The position numbers and the translations under genes were made by a program. DNA of 64,000 nucleotides from Pseudomonas sp. MWU15-20650. Its GTDB lineage: Bacteria > Pseudomonadota > Gammaproteobacteria > Pseudomonadales > Pseudomonadaceae. Positions within the stretch are counted from its first letter, which is position 1, and every line of letters starts with the position of its first letter. The stretch lies in contig NZ_JALJFG010000003.1 in assembly GCF_023242475.1 (NCBI RefSeq), forward strand, positions 283,923-347,922, written 5' to 3'. The notes below the pieces were generated by a model. The model ran no database searches, was not told where the DNA came from, and was given only the letters and a program-made list of their open reading frames with translations. This document shows, piece after piece, positions 50,566 to 59,130 of the stretch.

Positions 50566-51786
50566 TCAAAACCGGGCGAGGTCGCCGTAAATTCGTTCGA
50601 TGCGTACCCAGGCGTCGGTGGCCTGGGCGGTTGCCGCGAGGTATTGGGTGCGGGCAGCGATCAACGTGCGTTGGGCGTCGAGCACATCGAGGAAATTGAA
50701 CTTGCCCATCTCGAAGCCACGGGTGGCGCTGTCGACCGCACTTTGTGCGGCGGGCAGGATCTGCTGGTTGAATGCGCGCACTTCGGTATTGGCCGTTTGC
50801 CACAGGTCCAGGGCCTGGCGGGTTTCGGTGCGCAAGCGCAGTTCGGCAGCGTTGCGCAGGTCGCGGGCCTGGTCGGCGCGGCGGCTGGCGGCAAGTACAT
50901 TGCCCTGGTTACGGTTGAACAACGGGATCGGCATCGACACGCCCACCACATTCACCCGCTCACGCACACTGGCGTCGTACTGGCTCCCGATGGACACATC
51001 CAGGTCGGGAATGCGCTGGGCTTTTTCCAGGTTCAGGCTGGCTTCGTTCTGTATGATTTGCAGCTCGGCCAAACGTAATTCAGCGGTTTGTTCAAGGCGT
51101 GACAGCAGTTGCCCAGAGCCCGGCAAGGGCGGTGTTGATTGGCCGGGCGCAACCACCGCCTGAAAGTCGGGGGCAGCACTGCCGGTGCTGGCAGCCAGGC
51201 GCCGATAGGCATCGGTCAAGCCGATTTGTGCACGGTTCAACTCCAGGCGAATCTCGGATAACTGCACTTGCGCGCGGGTAGCTTCCACCGGTGACGACTT
51301 GCCGGCGGTGACGCGCCCGTTGGCGACCACCAGGCCGCGCTCGGCCAACGCCAGCGAGCGCTGTGCCAGGTCGAGGCGCTCCTGGGCACGCAGCGCAGCG
51401 TAATAGCTGTCGATCACATCAGCACGCAAGCCGTTGCGACGCTGTTCCAAGGTCAGTGCAGCAGCGTCCTGGGCTCGCGTGGCCACGTCAATGCGCGCAC
51501 CGCGCTTGCCGCCCAGCTCCAGGGTTTGGCTGAGCTTGAGGGTAGTGGTACGCGAGTTGCGGCGAGTGTCTTCGGCATCCCAGGAAACGACCGGGTTGGG
51601 GATCAAGCCGGACTGCTGGCGCCCGCCCTGGGCGATGTCGATTTCCCATTGCGCGGCGGCCAGGTCCGGGTTGTTGGCAAACGCGTTTTGCAAGGCCGCA
51701 TCGAGGGTAAGGGTTTGTGCCTGGGCGGTGCTTGCGGCTACCCACAACGCCGCCGCCCCCAACAGTGTTCTAACGGAAATTGCCAT
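50566..51786 (-). CDS. czcC: CzcC-like outer-membrane channel (TolC family)
   Basis: The 406-residue protein has a signal peptide (ending AASTAQA) and two repeats of the TolC/OEP fold, with LTLDAALQNAFANNPDLAAA and the DSYYAALRAQERLDLAQRSL coiled-coil. It is the outer-membrane part of the CzcCBA efflux complex and the first gene of the leftward operon czcC-czcB-czcA. The genes are all leftward and converge on the sensor kinase. Confidence 0.92.
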   Translation of the reverse strand: MAISVRTLLGAAALWVAASTAQAQTLTLDAALQNAFANNPDLAAAQWEIDIAQGGRQQSGLIPNPVVSWDAEDTRRNSRTTTLKLSQTLELGGKRGARIDVATRAQDAAALTLEQRRNGLRADVIDSYYAALRAQERLDLAQRSLALAERGLVVANGRVTAGKSSPVEATRAQVQLSEIRLELNRAQIGLTDAYRRLAASTGSAAPDFQAVVAPGQSTPPLPGSGQLLSRLEQTAELRLAELQIIQNEASLNLEKAQRIPDLDVSIGSQYDASVRERVNVVGVSMPIPLFNRNQGNVLAASRRADQARDLRNAAELRLRTETRQALDLWQTANTEVRAFNQQILPAAQSAVDSATRGFEMGKFNFLDVLDAQRTLIAARTQYLAATAQATDAWVRIERIYGDLARF

Positions 51787-51895
51787 AACGAAAGTTCCAC
51801 GCCCATGAAGTCGCTGAGGTTTCCCAGCGGGGGCAATGTAGCTTTCAGTACTTATCAGAGCCGTGGGTAGGAGATTACAAATCCGTTAGCCGGTC

Positions 51896-52801
51896 TCAGG
51901 CATGCACCTCGTCGTGGTCGTCGTGACGAAAGCCGTCGCCCTCGACCTGGAGGGTGGCGTGGGAAATCTCGAATTGCTCATGCAGTAATTCCGTCACGCC
52001 ACTGAGGATCTGTTGCTCGGTACCCTGGGATGCATCTGCGACCAAATGAGCACTGAGCACGTTCTTACCGCTGGTGAGAGCCCAGATATGCAGGTCGTGC
52101 ACGTCCTTGACCCCAGGCACACTGCGAATGCCTTGTTCCACCTGGTCGATATCAATGCCGTCCGGCACGCCTTGCAGCAGCACGTTCATGCTTTCCTTGA
52201 GCAGCGTCCAGGTGCGCGGCAGTACCCAGAAGCCGATAGCCGCCGCGACCACGGAGTCGACCCACCCCCAGCCGGTGAACATGATCACTACCGCCGCGAT
52301 GATCACGCCGATGGAGCCGAGCATGTCGCTCCAGACTTCCAGGTAGGCGCCCTTCACATTCAGGCTTTCACCACTGGCCGCGCTGAGCAGGCGCATCGAG
52401 ATCAGGTTGACGATCAGCCCCAGCACCGCAATCACCAGCATCCCGGTGGACTGAATCTCGGCAGGCGCCTGCAGCCGCTGATAAGCCTCGTACAAAATGT
52501 AGAACGCCACGGCAAATAGCAGCAGCGCGTTGAAGGCCGCCGCGAGAATCTCGAAGCGCGCATAACCGAAGGTGCGCTTGCGATCCGCCGGGCGTTTTGC
52601 GACTTGGATAGCCACCAGGGAAATCGCCAGGGCCAGGGCGTCGGTCATCATGTGGGCGGCGTCCGACAACAGCGCCAGGCTACCGGTGACAAAGGCACCT
52701 ATGACTTCGGCAATCATGAAGCTGCCGGTCAGCCCCAGGGCGATCCATAATTTGCGTTCGTGGCCGGCACGTACTTGGGCGTGGCTATGTCCTGCGCTCA
52801 T
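51896..52801 (-). CDS. czcD: CzcD-family cation diffusion facilitator
   Basis: A 301-residue CDF exporter with six membrane helices. The metal site residues are visible: HMMTD in helix 2 (LLSDAAHMMTDALALAISLV) and EVWSDMLGSIG in helix 5, followed by a cytoplasmic metallochaperone-like domain. The His-rich start (MSAGHSHAQVRAGH) is typical. It exchanges metal for protons at the inner membrane and is next to czcCBA, probably sharing the same metal regulation. Confidence 0.94.
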   Translation of the reverse strand: MSAGHSHAQVRAGHERKLWIALGLTGSFMIAEVIGAFVTGSLALLSDAAHMMTDALALAISLVAIQVAKRPADRKRTFGYARFEILAAAFNALLLFAVAFYILYEAYQRLQAPAEIQSTGMLVIAVLGLIVNLISMRLLSAASGESLNVKGAYLEVWSDMLGSIGVIIAAVVIMFTGWGWVDSVVAAAIGFWVLPRTWTLLKESMNVLLQGVPDGIDIDQVEQGIRSVPGVKDVHDLHIWALTSGKNVLSAHLVADASQGTEQQILSGVTELLHEQFEISHATLQVEGDGFRHDDHDEVHA

Positions 52802-53017
52802 GCGATGTCCTCAAGGGGTGTAATCCTCTGATCATAGAGCGATAGGCCGGATCCACCGGCATAGATTGCAAACTTGTCATCCGTGCGCCAGCTCGCCGTT
52901 ACGTCCAGCGCACCAAAATCGCACACGGGCGCTCTGGAACACTTCTATCAGGTATGCTTTTCGCGCAGGAAACAAAAAGAAACATATTAGCCAACCTGTT
53001 CGATAAGGAGTCCCGTT

Positions 53018-54388
53018 TTGGAGTTATCGACTGCCGCGTGGATGGTGCACGACACCCGCCTCATGTTCTGCGTTCTACTGGCGATTGCCAGCATCATCGT
53101 GCTGATCAGTGCGACCAAATTGCCGCCGTTCCTGTCGATCCTGATCGGCACTTTCATTGCGGGCGTCGGCGCTGGTTTGCCGCCGGAGGAAGTGGCCAAG
53201 GCGTTCAGCAAAGGCGCCGGGGCGATCCTCGGTGAAGCGGGGATCATCATTGCCCTGGGCTCAATGCTCGGCGCACTGATGGCAGAGTCCGGCGCGGCCG
53301 ACCGTATTGCCACCACCTTGCTCGGCCTGGGCAAGGGCAAGTCATTGCCCTGGGTGATGGCGTTGGTGGCCATGGTGATTGGCCTGCCGTTGTTCTTCGA
53401 AGTGGGCCTGGTGATGATGGTGCCGATCATCTTCGTGATGGCCAAGCGCTCGAACCAGCCGTTGCTGAAAATCGCCATCCCGGCGCTGGCGGGCATGACC
53501 ACCCTGCACGCACTGATGCCGCCGCACCCAGGGCCGCTGATTGCGGTGGGTGCATTGCACGCCGACCTGGGCCTGACCATGCTGCTGGGCTTTTGCCTGG
53601 CGGTGCCGGCAGTGATCCTGGCCGGGCCGCTCTACGGCAACTGGCTGTCCAAGCGCCTGCACGTGGATGAGCCGGCCGACATCGGCGCGCTGTTCAGCGC
53701 ACCGCCCAAGGCGCCACGCCAGCCAAGCTTTGGCGTGTCATTGCTGATCATTCTGTTGCCGGTGATTCTGATGCTCGGCAGCACCTTGGCCAAAGTCGCG
53801 CTGGCACCGGAAAGCGCGTTGGGCCTGACCTTGAAATTCCTCGGTGAGCCGCTGATCGCCCTCGGCCTGGCGGTCATCGCCGCAGTCGTCTGCCTGGGCT
53901 GGGCCGCCGGCATGCCGCGCGCCGACGTCGGTAACACCCTGCGCAAGGCCCTCGCGCCCATCGCCGTGCTGCTGCTGACCATCGGCGCCGGCGGCGGCCT
54001 CAAGCAAACCCTGCTGGACGCCGGCGTCAGCCAGACCATCAGTAAAGTTGCCGAAGGCGCGCACATGCCCTACCTGTTACTCGCCTGGTTGATCGCCGTA
54101 GCGCTGCGCCAGGCGACCGGCTCGGCGACCGTCGCCACCACCACGACGGCGGGCATCCTCGCACCGATGATGGCCGGGTTGGCCGCGACACAGAGCTCAC
54201 TGGTTGCGCTGGCGATTGGTGCAGGCTCGGTGTTCTTCTGCCACGTCAACGACGCCGGGTTCTGGATGGTACGTGAGTATTTTGGCTTGCAACTGAAACA
54301 GACGATTTGGGTGTGGTCGGTGTTGCAGACCATTGTTTCAGTGGTTGGGCTGGTGGGGACGTTGTTGCTCTGGCACTTCTTGACCTAA
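53018..54388 (+). CDS. GntP-family permease (TTG start)
   Basis: The 456-residue, twelve-helix protein belongs to the GntP family of gluconate/sugar-acid:H+ symporters: GIPLFFEVGLVMMVPIIFVM-like sequence (LPLFFEVGLVMMVPI), LHALMPPHPGPLIAVGAL, and RQATGSATVATTTTAGIL near the end are family signatures. The start is TTG 53018 with AAGGAG seven bases upstream. No gluconate kinase gene is adjacent, so the substrate is unknown. Confidence 0.9.
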   Translation: MELSTAAWMVHDTRLMFCVLLAIASIIVLISATKLPPFLSILIGTFIAGVGAGLPPEEVAKAFSKGAGAILGEAGIIIALGSMLGALMAESGAADRIATTLLGLGKGKSLPWVMALVAMVIGLPLFFEVGLVMMVPIIFVMAKRSNQPLLKIAIPALAGMTTLHALMPPHPGPLIAVGALHADLGLTMLLGFCLAVPAVILAGPLYGNWLSKRLHVDEPADIGALFSAPPKAPRQPSFGVSLLIILLPVILMLGSTLAKVALAPESALGLTLKFLGEPLIALGLAVIAAVVCLGWAAGMPRADVGNTLRKALAPIAVLLLTIGAGGGLKQTLLDAGVSQTISKVAEGAHMPYLLLAWLIAVALRQATGSATVATTTTAGILAPMMAGLAATQSSLVALAIGAGSVFFCHVNDAGFWMVREYFGLQLKQTIWVWSVLQTIVSVVGLVGTLLLWHFLT

Positions 54389-54399
54389 AGATGCCGTAT

Positions 54400-54423
54400 C
54401 GAGGGGAGGCTTTCTTCCCCTCG
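54400..54423. terminator. hairpin between convergent GntP and DUF4411 genes
   Basis: CGAGGGGA pairs with TCCCCTCG around an 8-base loop, in the 39-bp gap between the two stop codons. There is no strong T-run on either side, so it is a weak bidirectional terminator candidate. Confidence 0.4.
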
Positions 54424-54427
54424 CTTA

Positions 54428-54925
54428 TCAGTGATGCAAAACGAAACGCGCTTCGAGCTTACCGAGCAACTCAAAAGTGTTCATGTAGGGGACACCAAAC
54501 AATGAGCACACATTGGGAATGGTGTATTTGCGCTTGATGTCAGGGTTATAGACCTCATGCGTGACAACCACGGCGTCTGTCGTCATAGCCTTCGCTATCA
54601 GCCAAGCATCTGCGCCCTCAAGAAACTCTTCCAAAGCACCCACCTTCATCACCGGCACCTGCTCGACAATTCTTGAGACGATATCCCCAAAAGCCGCCTG
54701 AGTCTGTTGATCACTCGAGTCTTCAAACAGGCTGGCATTACCCCTCACCCATTGTGTCAACTCGTCGTTACCTCTGGCTAGTTCGTCCCTGACTGGAACA
54801 ATACTGGCAATTTCCAAGGCTTGATGCTGTTGAAGTATCCAGGCCCAATAGCCTGGGCAAATTGTCATTGCGTAATACCGGTTTTTGGCCTCGATCAGTG
54901 TATTCGAATCCAATAGATGTTTCAT
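54428..54925 (-). CDS. DUF4411 PIN-like toxin candidate
   Basis: A 165-residue protein starting MKHLLDSNTLIEAKNRYYAM, with the first acidic PIN residue (Asp6), a second region GADAWLIAKAMTTDAVVVTH, and GVPYMNTFELLGKL at the end. DUF4411 is a PIN-fold family of RNase-like toxins. Its ATG overlaps the stop of the Xre-ImmA gene (ATGA), the organisation of a coupled toxin-antitoxin pair. Confidence 0.82.
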   Translation of the reverse strand: MKHLLDSNTLIEAKNRYYAMTICPGYWAWILQQHQALEIASIVPVRDELARGNDELTQWVRGNASLFEDSSDQQTQAAFGDIVSRIVEQVPVMKVGALEEFLEGADAWLIAKAMTTDAVVVTHEVYNPDIKRKYTIPNVCSLFGVPYMNTFELLGKLEARFVLHH

Positions 54926-56058
54926 GCCGATAGCTTCATCCCATAAGTCTTCAACTTGGCTGGCTGCACACCCAGCAGTTTTCCCGCGTCTCGTAACAAA
55001 ATCCGCCCACTGTGCGCTTCTGCAAGAACCGCCCTGCTCAACCGGGTGCTGTTCCTGATAGCCGCTGTGCGGTAGTAATCCCCTCCACTACCCTCTTTAT
55101 CTCGATACTCCTGCAAGACGCGACGGTAGTAAGCGCCGTATTGATCATTAGTGATGTAGCCAAGATCACGGGCACGACGGGCAATCACCAATGTGCTGAC
55201 ACGAAAGCGTCCAGCCACGGGGCCCAGGTTTTCTTCCCAGTGAATATCCGAATCCCAGTGCGCTCGAAAAACAAGTTCCGGCGCCAGAAACTCTCCCGCC
55301 ACCGCATTGCAAAAGGCCTCCTCCTGACGGGCGCTTTGACTGCTGCCATCAGACACGCCCGTGCTGCCAATCCAGATATGCGCTAGCTCATGCATCAATG
55401 TAAAAAGGCGTGCCGTGGGTGCGTCCGCACTGTTGATGAAGACCACAGGGGCCATAGGGTTGCTGATCGCAAATCCTCGGAACTCACTGACATCAAGTTT
55501 CCTGTGGGTATTGCCCAAGGCAACACCACTGCGCATGACGAGAATTCCCGCCTCTTCCGCACCATTCACCAAAGCCCTCACGTAGTCTTCATAACCCATT
55601 CGAGCAAAAGCATCCGTCACGCCAAGTACGCGACGAATATCTGCAACCACATCTTTGATGGGCGAACGGATATTGAAACTTCCTACGAAGGACAGGGGGG
55701 AGCCCTCGTGATCCTGCAAGTACTCCAAGTACCAGTCTTGCTTACGGAGCACGTCTCTCACTGTGTCCATCAGGTTCAAGCTGGGCTTGTCTGGAAAAAC
55801 GCCACCCACGGTCCGCAGGTCTGGAAGAGGGAGATGCTCGGGCGGAGGAGTCCTGAGAAAGAGATAGCCAAAAGGGATGTGCACAATGGCAGCCCACTTT
55901 TGCGCCTGGTTGAAGGAAGGAAGGCTCTGGCCACCTTCCCACTCCTTCAGCCTTTCCAATTTGACCATGAGGCCTTTGGCAACCTGCGCCTCAGACAGCC
56001 CCGCCCGCTGGCGAGACCAGGACAGGATTACAGGGTTGATATAGGCGGTCTGAGTCAT
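54922..56058 (-). CDS. Xre-ImmA/IrrE (COG2856) antitoxin-like metallopeptidase
   Basis: A 378-residue protein (start MTQTAYINPVILSWSRQRAG; an upstream TTG at 56076 is an alternative). The N-terminal helix-turn-helix (GLSEAQVAKGLMVKLERLKE) is followed by the ImmA/IrrE domain with the zinc motif HELAH (about residues 223-227). The family often partners PIN-type toxins and degrades or represses to control them, as well as mobile-element repressors. It is translationally coupled to the DUF4411 gene downstream. Confidence 0.88.
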   Translation of the reverse strand: MTQTAYINPVILSWSRQRAGLSEAQVAKGLMVKLERLKEWEGGQSLPSFNQAQKWAAIVHIPFGYLFLRTPPPEHLPLPDLRTVGGVFPDKPSLNLMDTVRDVLRKQDWYLEYLQDHEGSPLSFVGSFNIRSPIKDVVADIRRVLGVTDAFARMGYEDYVRALVNGAEEAGILVMRSGVALGNTHRKLDVSEFRGFAISNPMAPVVFINSADAPTARLFTLMHELAHIWIGSTGVSDGSSQSARQEEAFCNAVAGEFLAPELVFRAHWDSDIHWEENLGPVAGRFRVSTLVIARRARDLGYITNDQYGAYYRRVLQEYRDKEGSGGDYYRTAAIRNSTRLSRAVLAEAHSGRILLRDAGKLLGVQPAKLKTYGMKLSA

Positions 56059-56128
56059 GGAGGTAGATGCAGTCAACAGGAATGGACGTGACTATAGGAG
56101 CGACCTCCCTACCCGTCAATTAATGGCC

Positions 56129-57433
56129 CTAGGTGCCATTTGTAACTGCGTCTACCGCGTGGCGCTTGCCAAACAGCGCCACACTCGCCACCCCCACCGC
56201 GCCCATCACCACGCAATAGCCCACGCAAATCCAAGGGCGGGTGGGCATCAGTGCAATCAACAGCAACGGTGTGGTACTCGCCCATAGCGCATAGGCAATG
56301 TTGTAGGTGAAGGAGATCCCCGACACTCGCACCTGCGCCGGGAACAACCCGACCATCACCGATGGCACCGCGCCCACGACCCCGCAACTCAAGCCCGCCA
56401 CGGCATACGCCGCACCCAGCCACACGCCGCCGGCAATCAGGCTGGCGTATAACACCGCAACGCCCATCGGTAGCAACAGGCTGTAGACCAGCACCGCGCG
56501 CCAGGCGCCGATGCGGTCCACCAGCAGGCCGGCCAGTACGCAGCCGACATTCAGGAAGACGATGCCCAAGGCGCTCAGGGCGAAGGTGTGGCTGGGGCTC
56601 ATGGCAAAGGTTTTTTGCATCATGGTCGGGGTGATCACCACCAGCACCACCACGGCCGAGGTGAGCACGCAGGTGAGGATCATCGCCGGTAGCAAGACGG
56701 CGCGATGGTCGCGCAACACGGTGCGCAGTGGCAGTTCGGCGGCGGCCTGGCGGCGCGCCTGCATTTCGAGGAAGACCGGGGTTTCGCTGAGCCAGCGGCG
56801 CAGCCACACGCCGATCACACCGAACACGCCGCCGAGCAGGAAGGGGAAGCGCCAGGCGTAGTCGAGGATTTCGGCGGGGGTGAAGACTTGCGCCAGCAAG
56901 GTGGCCGTCAGTGCACCCAGCAGATAGCCGAACGTCAGGCCGGCTTGCAGAAAGCCCAAGGCATAGCCACGGTGGTGGCGTGGTGCGTGCTCAGCGACGA
57001 AGGTCCAGGCGCTGGGCACTTCGCCGCCTACCGCTGCGCCTTGCAGCACACGTAGGGCCAGCAGGATCAGCGGGGCGAAATAGCCGATTTGCGCGTAGGT
57101 CGGCATGCTGCCGATCAGCAGGCAGGGCAAGGCCATCATCAGGATGCTCAGGCTGAACACACGCTTGCGCCCCAGGTGATCGGCAAAGTGCGCCATCAGG
57201 ATGCCGCCCAGCGGGCGCGCGAGGTAGCCGGTGACGAAGATGCCGAAGCTTTGCAGCAGGCGCAGCCACTCGGGCATTTCAGGGGGGAAGAACAGTTGGC
57301 TGAGGGTCAGCGCGAAGAACACGAAGATAATGAAGTCGTAGATTTCCAGGGCCCCACCGAGGGCGGCCAGGCCCAGGGTTTTGTAGTCGGAGCGGGAAAA
57401 ACGCTGCGCCCGTGGGGGAAAGGTGGCAGTCAT
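56129..57433 (-). CDS. MFS transporter of the metabolite:H+ symporter (MHS) family
   Basis: The 434-residue, twelve-helix protein carries the MHS signatures: GALEIYDFIIFVFFALTLSQ in the first helix, GGILMAHFADHLGRKRVFSL (loop 2-3) and LQGAAVGGEVPSAWTFVAEH. Members such as ProP, ShiA and KgtP take up organic acids and osmolytes. Substrate cannot be told from the sequence. It is divergent from the AtoE-type gene, with 186 bp between them. Confidence 0.9.
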   Translation of the reverse strand: MTATFPPRAQRFSRSDYKTLGLAALGGALEIYDFIIFVFFALTLSQLFFPPEMPEWLRLLQSFGIFVTGYLARPLGGILMAHFADHLGRKRVFSLSILMMALPCLLIGSMPTYAQIGYFAPLILLALRVLQGAAVGGEVPSAWTFVAEHAPRHHRGYALGFLQAGLTFGYLLGALTATLLAQVFTPAEILDYAWRFPFLLGGVFGVIGVWLRRWLSETPVFLEMQARRQAAAELPLRTVLRDHRAVLLPAMILTCVLTSAVVVLVVITPTMMQKTFAMSPSHTFALSALGIVFLNVGCVLAGLLVDRIGAWRAVLVYSLLLPMGVAVLYASLIAGGVWLGAAYAVAGLSCGVVGAVPSVMVGLFPAQVRVSGISFTYNIAYALWASTTPLLLIALMPTRPWICVGYCVVMGAVGVASVALFGKRHAVDAVTNGT

Positions 57434-57619
57434 GTGCAGGCTCGGCAGACAAACAAAATGGCGTGCAGGTTATGAGCTGAGTCCAATGATGGCAATCACG
57501 ACGAATATATTTGTTTTGCTCATTGATCGATGAAGATAACTACATTCCCAAATCAATGGCCGTAGAGGAACATGCCGTAAAACTGCCAAACCCCATAATA
57601 AATACAAGAGGAATGACTC

Positions 57620-59038
57620 GTGGCCGATGCTATCGAAGAAAGCCGCTATGCCCGATTTGCGCTGCGGTGCTCCAACTTCGCCGAACGCTGGTTTCCTGAC
57701 TCCTGGGTGTTTGCCGCCCTCGCGGTGATCATCGTCGCCGTGGCGACCCTGGGCATGGGCGCCGCGCCAACCGAAGCGGCCAAGGCGTTCGGCGATGGGT
57801 TCTGGAGCCTGATCCCGTTCACCATGCAAATGGCGTTTGTGGTGATCGGCGGTTATGTGGTGGCCAGCTCGCCACCTGCCGTGAAACTGATCGACCGCCT
57901 GGCGCGTATCCCGAAGAACGGCCGCTCGGCCGTGGCGTGGGTGGCGTTGATCTCCATGGTGGCGTCCCTGCTCAACTGGGGCTTGTCCCTGGTGTTCGGC
58001 GGTTTGCTGGTGCGTGCACTGGCCCGTCGTACGGATTTGCGCATGGACTACCGCGCTGCCGGTGCTGCGGCCTATTTGGGCCTGGGCGCGGTGTGGGCAC
58101 TGGGGCTGTCGTCGTCGGCCGCGCAGTTGCAGGCCAACCCAGCCAGCCTGCCGCCGTCGATCCTGTCGATCACGGGCATGATCCCGTTCACCGACACCAT
58201 CTTCCTGTGGCAATCCGGCGTGCTGTTACTGGCGCTGATCGTGGTGTCGCTGATCATCGCCTACGCCACGGCGCCCGGCCCGAACAGCGCCCGTGATGCC
58301 AAGGCGTGCGGTGTCGACCCGGCGTTCAACCTGCCAAAACCACAGGCGCCAACGCGTCCGGGCGAATGGCTGGAGCACAGTCCGTTGCTGACCATTCTGC
58401 TGGCCTTGCTGGCGGCCGGTTGGTTGCTCCATGAGTTCTCGACCAAACCGGCGATCAGCGCGATTTCAGGGCTGAACACGTATAACTTCCTGTTCATCAT
58501 GGTCGGCGCGCTGCTGCACTGGCGCCCGCGCAGTTTCCTCGATGCGGTGGCGCGGGCGGTGCCGACCACCACCGGCGTGCTCATCCAATTCCCGCTGTAC
58601 GGCTCGATTGCCGCGCTGATGACCGTGGTCAAGGGCGGTGACGGCCAGACGCTGGCACACCATATCTCGACGTTCTTCACCTCCATCGCCTCCCACGATA
58701 CCTATGCACTGCTGATGGGCGTTTACTCGGCGGTACTGGGCTTCTTTATCCCCTCGGGTGGTGGCAAGTGGATCATCGAAGCACCCTACGTCATGCAGGT
58801 GGCCAATGACCTGCAATACCACCTGGGCTGGGCGGTGCAGATCTACAACGCCGCCGAGGCGTTGCCGAACCTGATCAACCCGTTCTATATGCTGCCGCTG
58901 CTGGGGGTATTGGGGCTCAAGGCACGGGATTTGATTGGCTTTTCGTTCGTGCAGTTGCTGGTCCACACACCGCTGGTGTTGTTCCTGTTGTGGGCGTTGG
59001 GGACGACATTGAAGTATTTGCCGCCGGTGATGCCGTAA
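57620..59038 (+). CDS. atoE: short-chain fatty acid transporter (AtoE family), GTG start
   Basis: The 472-residue protein matches AtoE: SSAAQLQANPASLPPSILSI, FIPSGGGKWIIEAPYVMQVA, YNAAEALPNLINPFYMLPLL are conserved blocks. It has ten to twelve membrane helices and moves short-chain fatty acids such as butyrate or acetoacetate. The GTG start follows AAGAGGAATGACTC. No atoDAB genes are adjacent. Confidence 0.92.
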   Translation: MADAIEESRYARFALRCSNFAERWFPDSWVFAALAVIIVAVATLGMGAAPTEAAKAFGDGFWSLIPFTMQMAFVVIGGYVVASSPPAVKLIDRLARIPKNGRSAVAWVALISMVASLLNWGLSLVFGGLLVRALARRTDLRMDYRAAGAAAYLGLGAVWALGLSSSAAQLQANPASLPPSILSITGMIPFTDTIFLWQSGVLLLALIVVSLIIAYATAPGPNSARDAKACGVDPAFNLPKPQAPTRPGEWLEHSPLLTILLALLAAGWLLHEFSTKPAISAISGLNTYNFLFIMVGALLHWRPRSFLDAVARAVPTTTGVLIQFPLYGSIAALMTVVKGGDGQTLAHHISTFFTSIASHDTYALLMGVYSAVLGFFIPSGGGKWIIEAPYVMQVANDLQYHLGWAVQIYNAAEALPNLINPFYMLPLLGVLGLKARDLIGFSFVQLLVHTPLVLFLLWALGTTLKYLPPVMP

Positions 59039-59130
59039 CCCTATAACGGTTTTGTCTTCGTTCCGTCACATTGCATTGCTACCGTCCTGCGAAATATCTT
59101 GCAACAACCAGCCAGCAGGGACTCCCAGCA

